Assembly: GCA_001563325.1 (NCBI GenBank)
Contig: LRSK01000050.1
Coordinates: 1 to 23,174 of the forward strand
DNA length: 23,174 bases
Direction of reading: 5' to 3'
Source of the DNA: Candidatus Thorarchaeota archaeon SMTZ1-83
GTDB taxonomy: Archaea > Asgardarchaeota > Thorarchaeia > Thorarchaeales > Thorarchaeaceae
Positions 22,723 to 23,174 of this stretch are shown here, piece after piece. Positions within the stretch are counted from its first letter, which is position 1. Each line of letters opens with the position of its first letter. A program made the position numbers and the translations under genes. A model generated the notes under the pieces. That model made no database searches. It was not told where the DNA came from and saw only the letters and a list, made by a program, of their open reading frames with translations.

Positions 22723-23174
22723 CTACCTTGATTCACTTCCGAGAATGGAAACAACCATGTTATTCCCGAAGCCGCCGATGTTGTGGATGAGCACAACTTC
22801 TGGAGAAGCAGTTTGGAGACCTGGAGGCGCCTCCTCGCGAATCTGCATAACTGCATCACGAATCTGAGCGACACCGGTAGCGCCAGTCGGGTGGCCCCTG
22901 GCCTTGAGACCTCCAGTGGGGTTGACAGGAGACATGCCGTCAACCTCTGTCGCACCATCCTTGACCAAGTCGATGGCCGTTCCAGGCTTGGCAAGTCCCA
23001 CATCTTCCATATTGATGAGTTCCAGAATGGAGAATGCATCGTGAAGTTCAAAGAGATCAATGTCGGATGGAGCTAGCTTTGCCATTGCATAGGCCCTCTC
23101 AGCGGCAACTACGGTTGCGTTCATTGATGTAAGTGAGAGCCTGTGTTGCAATGCGTGGAAGTCTGTGGCGTGGC
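22723..23174 (-). CDS. Thiolase (acetyl-CoA acetyltransferase, SCPx type), C-terminal part (partial at window edge)
   Basis: The last ~150 residues of a thiolase; the 5' end lies beyond the right edge. ELHDAFSILELINMEDVG, PVNPTGGLKARGHPTGATG (with the active-site His) and HNIGGFGNN are typical of the archaeal SCPx-like thiolase group, where the second cysteine of biosynthetic thiolases is replaced in the HNIGG-type loop. The reaction is thiolytic cleavage of, or condensation to, beta-ketoacyl-CoA. These thiolases usually pair with a DUF35 protein, here found about 3 kb downstream. The nucleophilic Cys is in the missing N-terminal half. The apparent start at 23151 (TTG) is internal: the homologous reading frame continues to the edge. 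Confidence 0.9.
   Translation of the reverse strand, partial: HATDFHALQHRLSLTSMNATVVAAERAYAMAKLAPSDIDLFELHDAFSILELINMEDVGLAKPGTAIDLVKDGATEVDGMSPVNPTGGLKARGHPTGATGVAQIRDAVMQIREEAPPGLQTASPEVVLIHNIGGFGNNMVVSILGSESR

Noticed and set aside
1..23174. CRISPR arrays, insertion sequences, phage or integrase genes
   Set aside because: No spaced direct repeats, transposase or integrase motifs, or flanking terminal repeats were seen anywhere in the window.

Overview
The window looks like chromosomal DNA from an archaeon, most likely an Asgard archaeon (Thorarchaeia-like). The reasons are a run of eukaryote-like longin-domain and Ras/Arf-type GTPase genes, a methanofuran biosynthesis cluster, archaeal-type IPM-isomerase/IPM-dehydrogenase genes, beta-oxidation genes of archaeal type (acyl-CoA dehydrogenase, DUF35 protein, SCPx-type thiolase), TATA-like boxes close to start codons, and frequent TTG/GTG starts. 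No rRNA gene is present to fix the taxonomy, so the lineage is an inference.

Layout. 1-752 (-): N-terminal part of a P-type cation ATPase that runs off the left edge. 930-2903 (+): membrane-anchored subtilisin-like protease. 2985-7382: methanofuran island, with mfnB (+) converging on mfnD-mfnF-mfnE (-, overlapping genes), and a HisA-like TIM-barrel gene (+) diverging from mfnD across a 66-bp region with a shared TATA box inside a perfect 7-bp dyad. 7477-9626 (+): MFS transporter and PHP-family (HisJ-like) phosphatase. 9686-11215 (+): two tandem paralogous four-helix membrane proteins plus a TPR protein; a 9-bp inverted repeat covers the ribosome binding site and first base of the first start codon. 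11273-12184 (-): FAH-family hydrolase. 12297-15556 (+): compact operon of a small Cys-pair protein, an isopropylmalate/isocitrate-type dehydrogenase, and the large and small subunits of an isopropylmalate isomerase/homoaconitase; the small subunit seems to start at CTG. 15673-17454 (+): unrecognised 593-aa membrane protein. 17476-23174 (-): standalone longin-like protein, acyl-CoA dehydrogenase, DUF35 protein, two small unknown proteins, a longin-GTPase fusion, a longin plus winged-helix protein, and the C-terminal part of a thiolase.

How the genes work together. MfnB, MfnE, MfnF and MfnD cover four of the enzymes that build the methanofuran core, the C1 carrier that opens the tetrahydromethanopterin branch of the Wood-Ljungdahl pathway; MfnA and MfnC are not in the window. 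The acyl-CoA dehydrogenase, DUF35 protein and thiolase suggest fatty-acid or branched acyl-CoA metabolism. The most interesting part is 19762-22614, a tight four-gene run on the minus strand. It encodes a longin-like/double-winged-helix protein, an Arf-like GTPase with its own N-terminal longin-like domain, and two small proteins, all behind a candidate promoter. It could be a GTPase together with its dedicated regulator, recalling the longin-wHTH architecture of eukaryotic Nprl2/Nprl3, which act on Rag GTPases. Every gap between genes is shorter than 170 bp. No tRNA, rRNA, CRISPR array or insertion sequence was seen.
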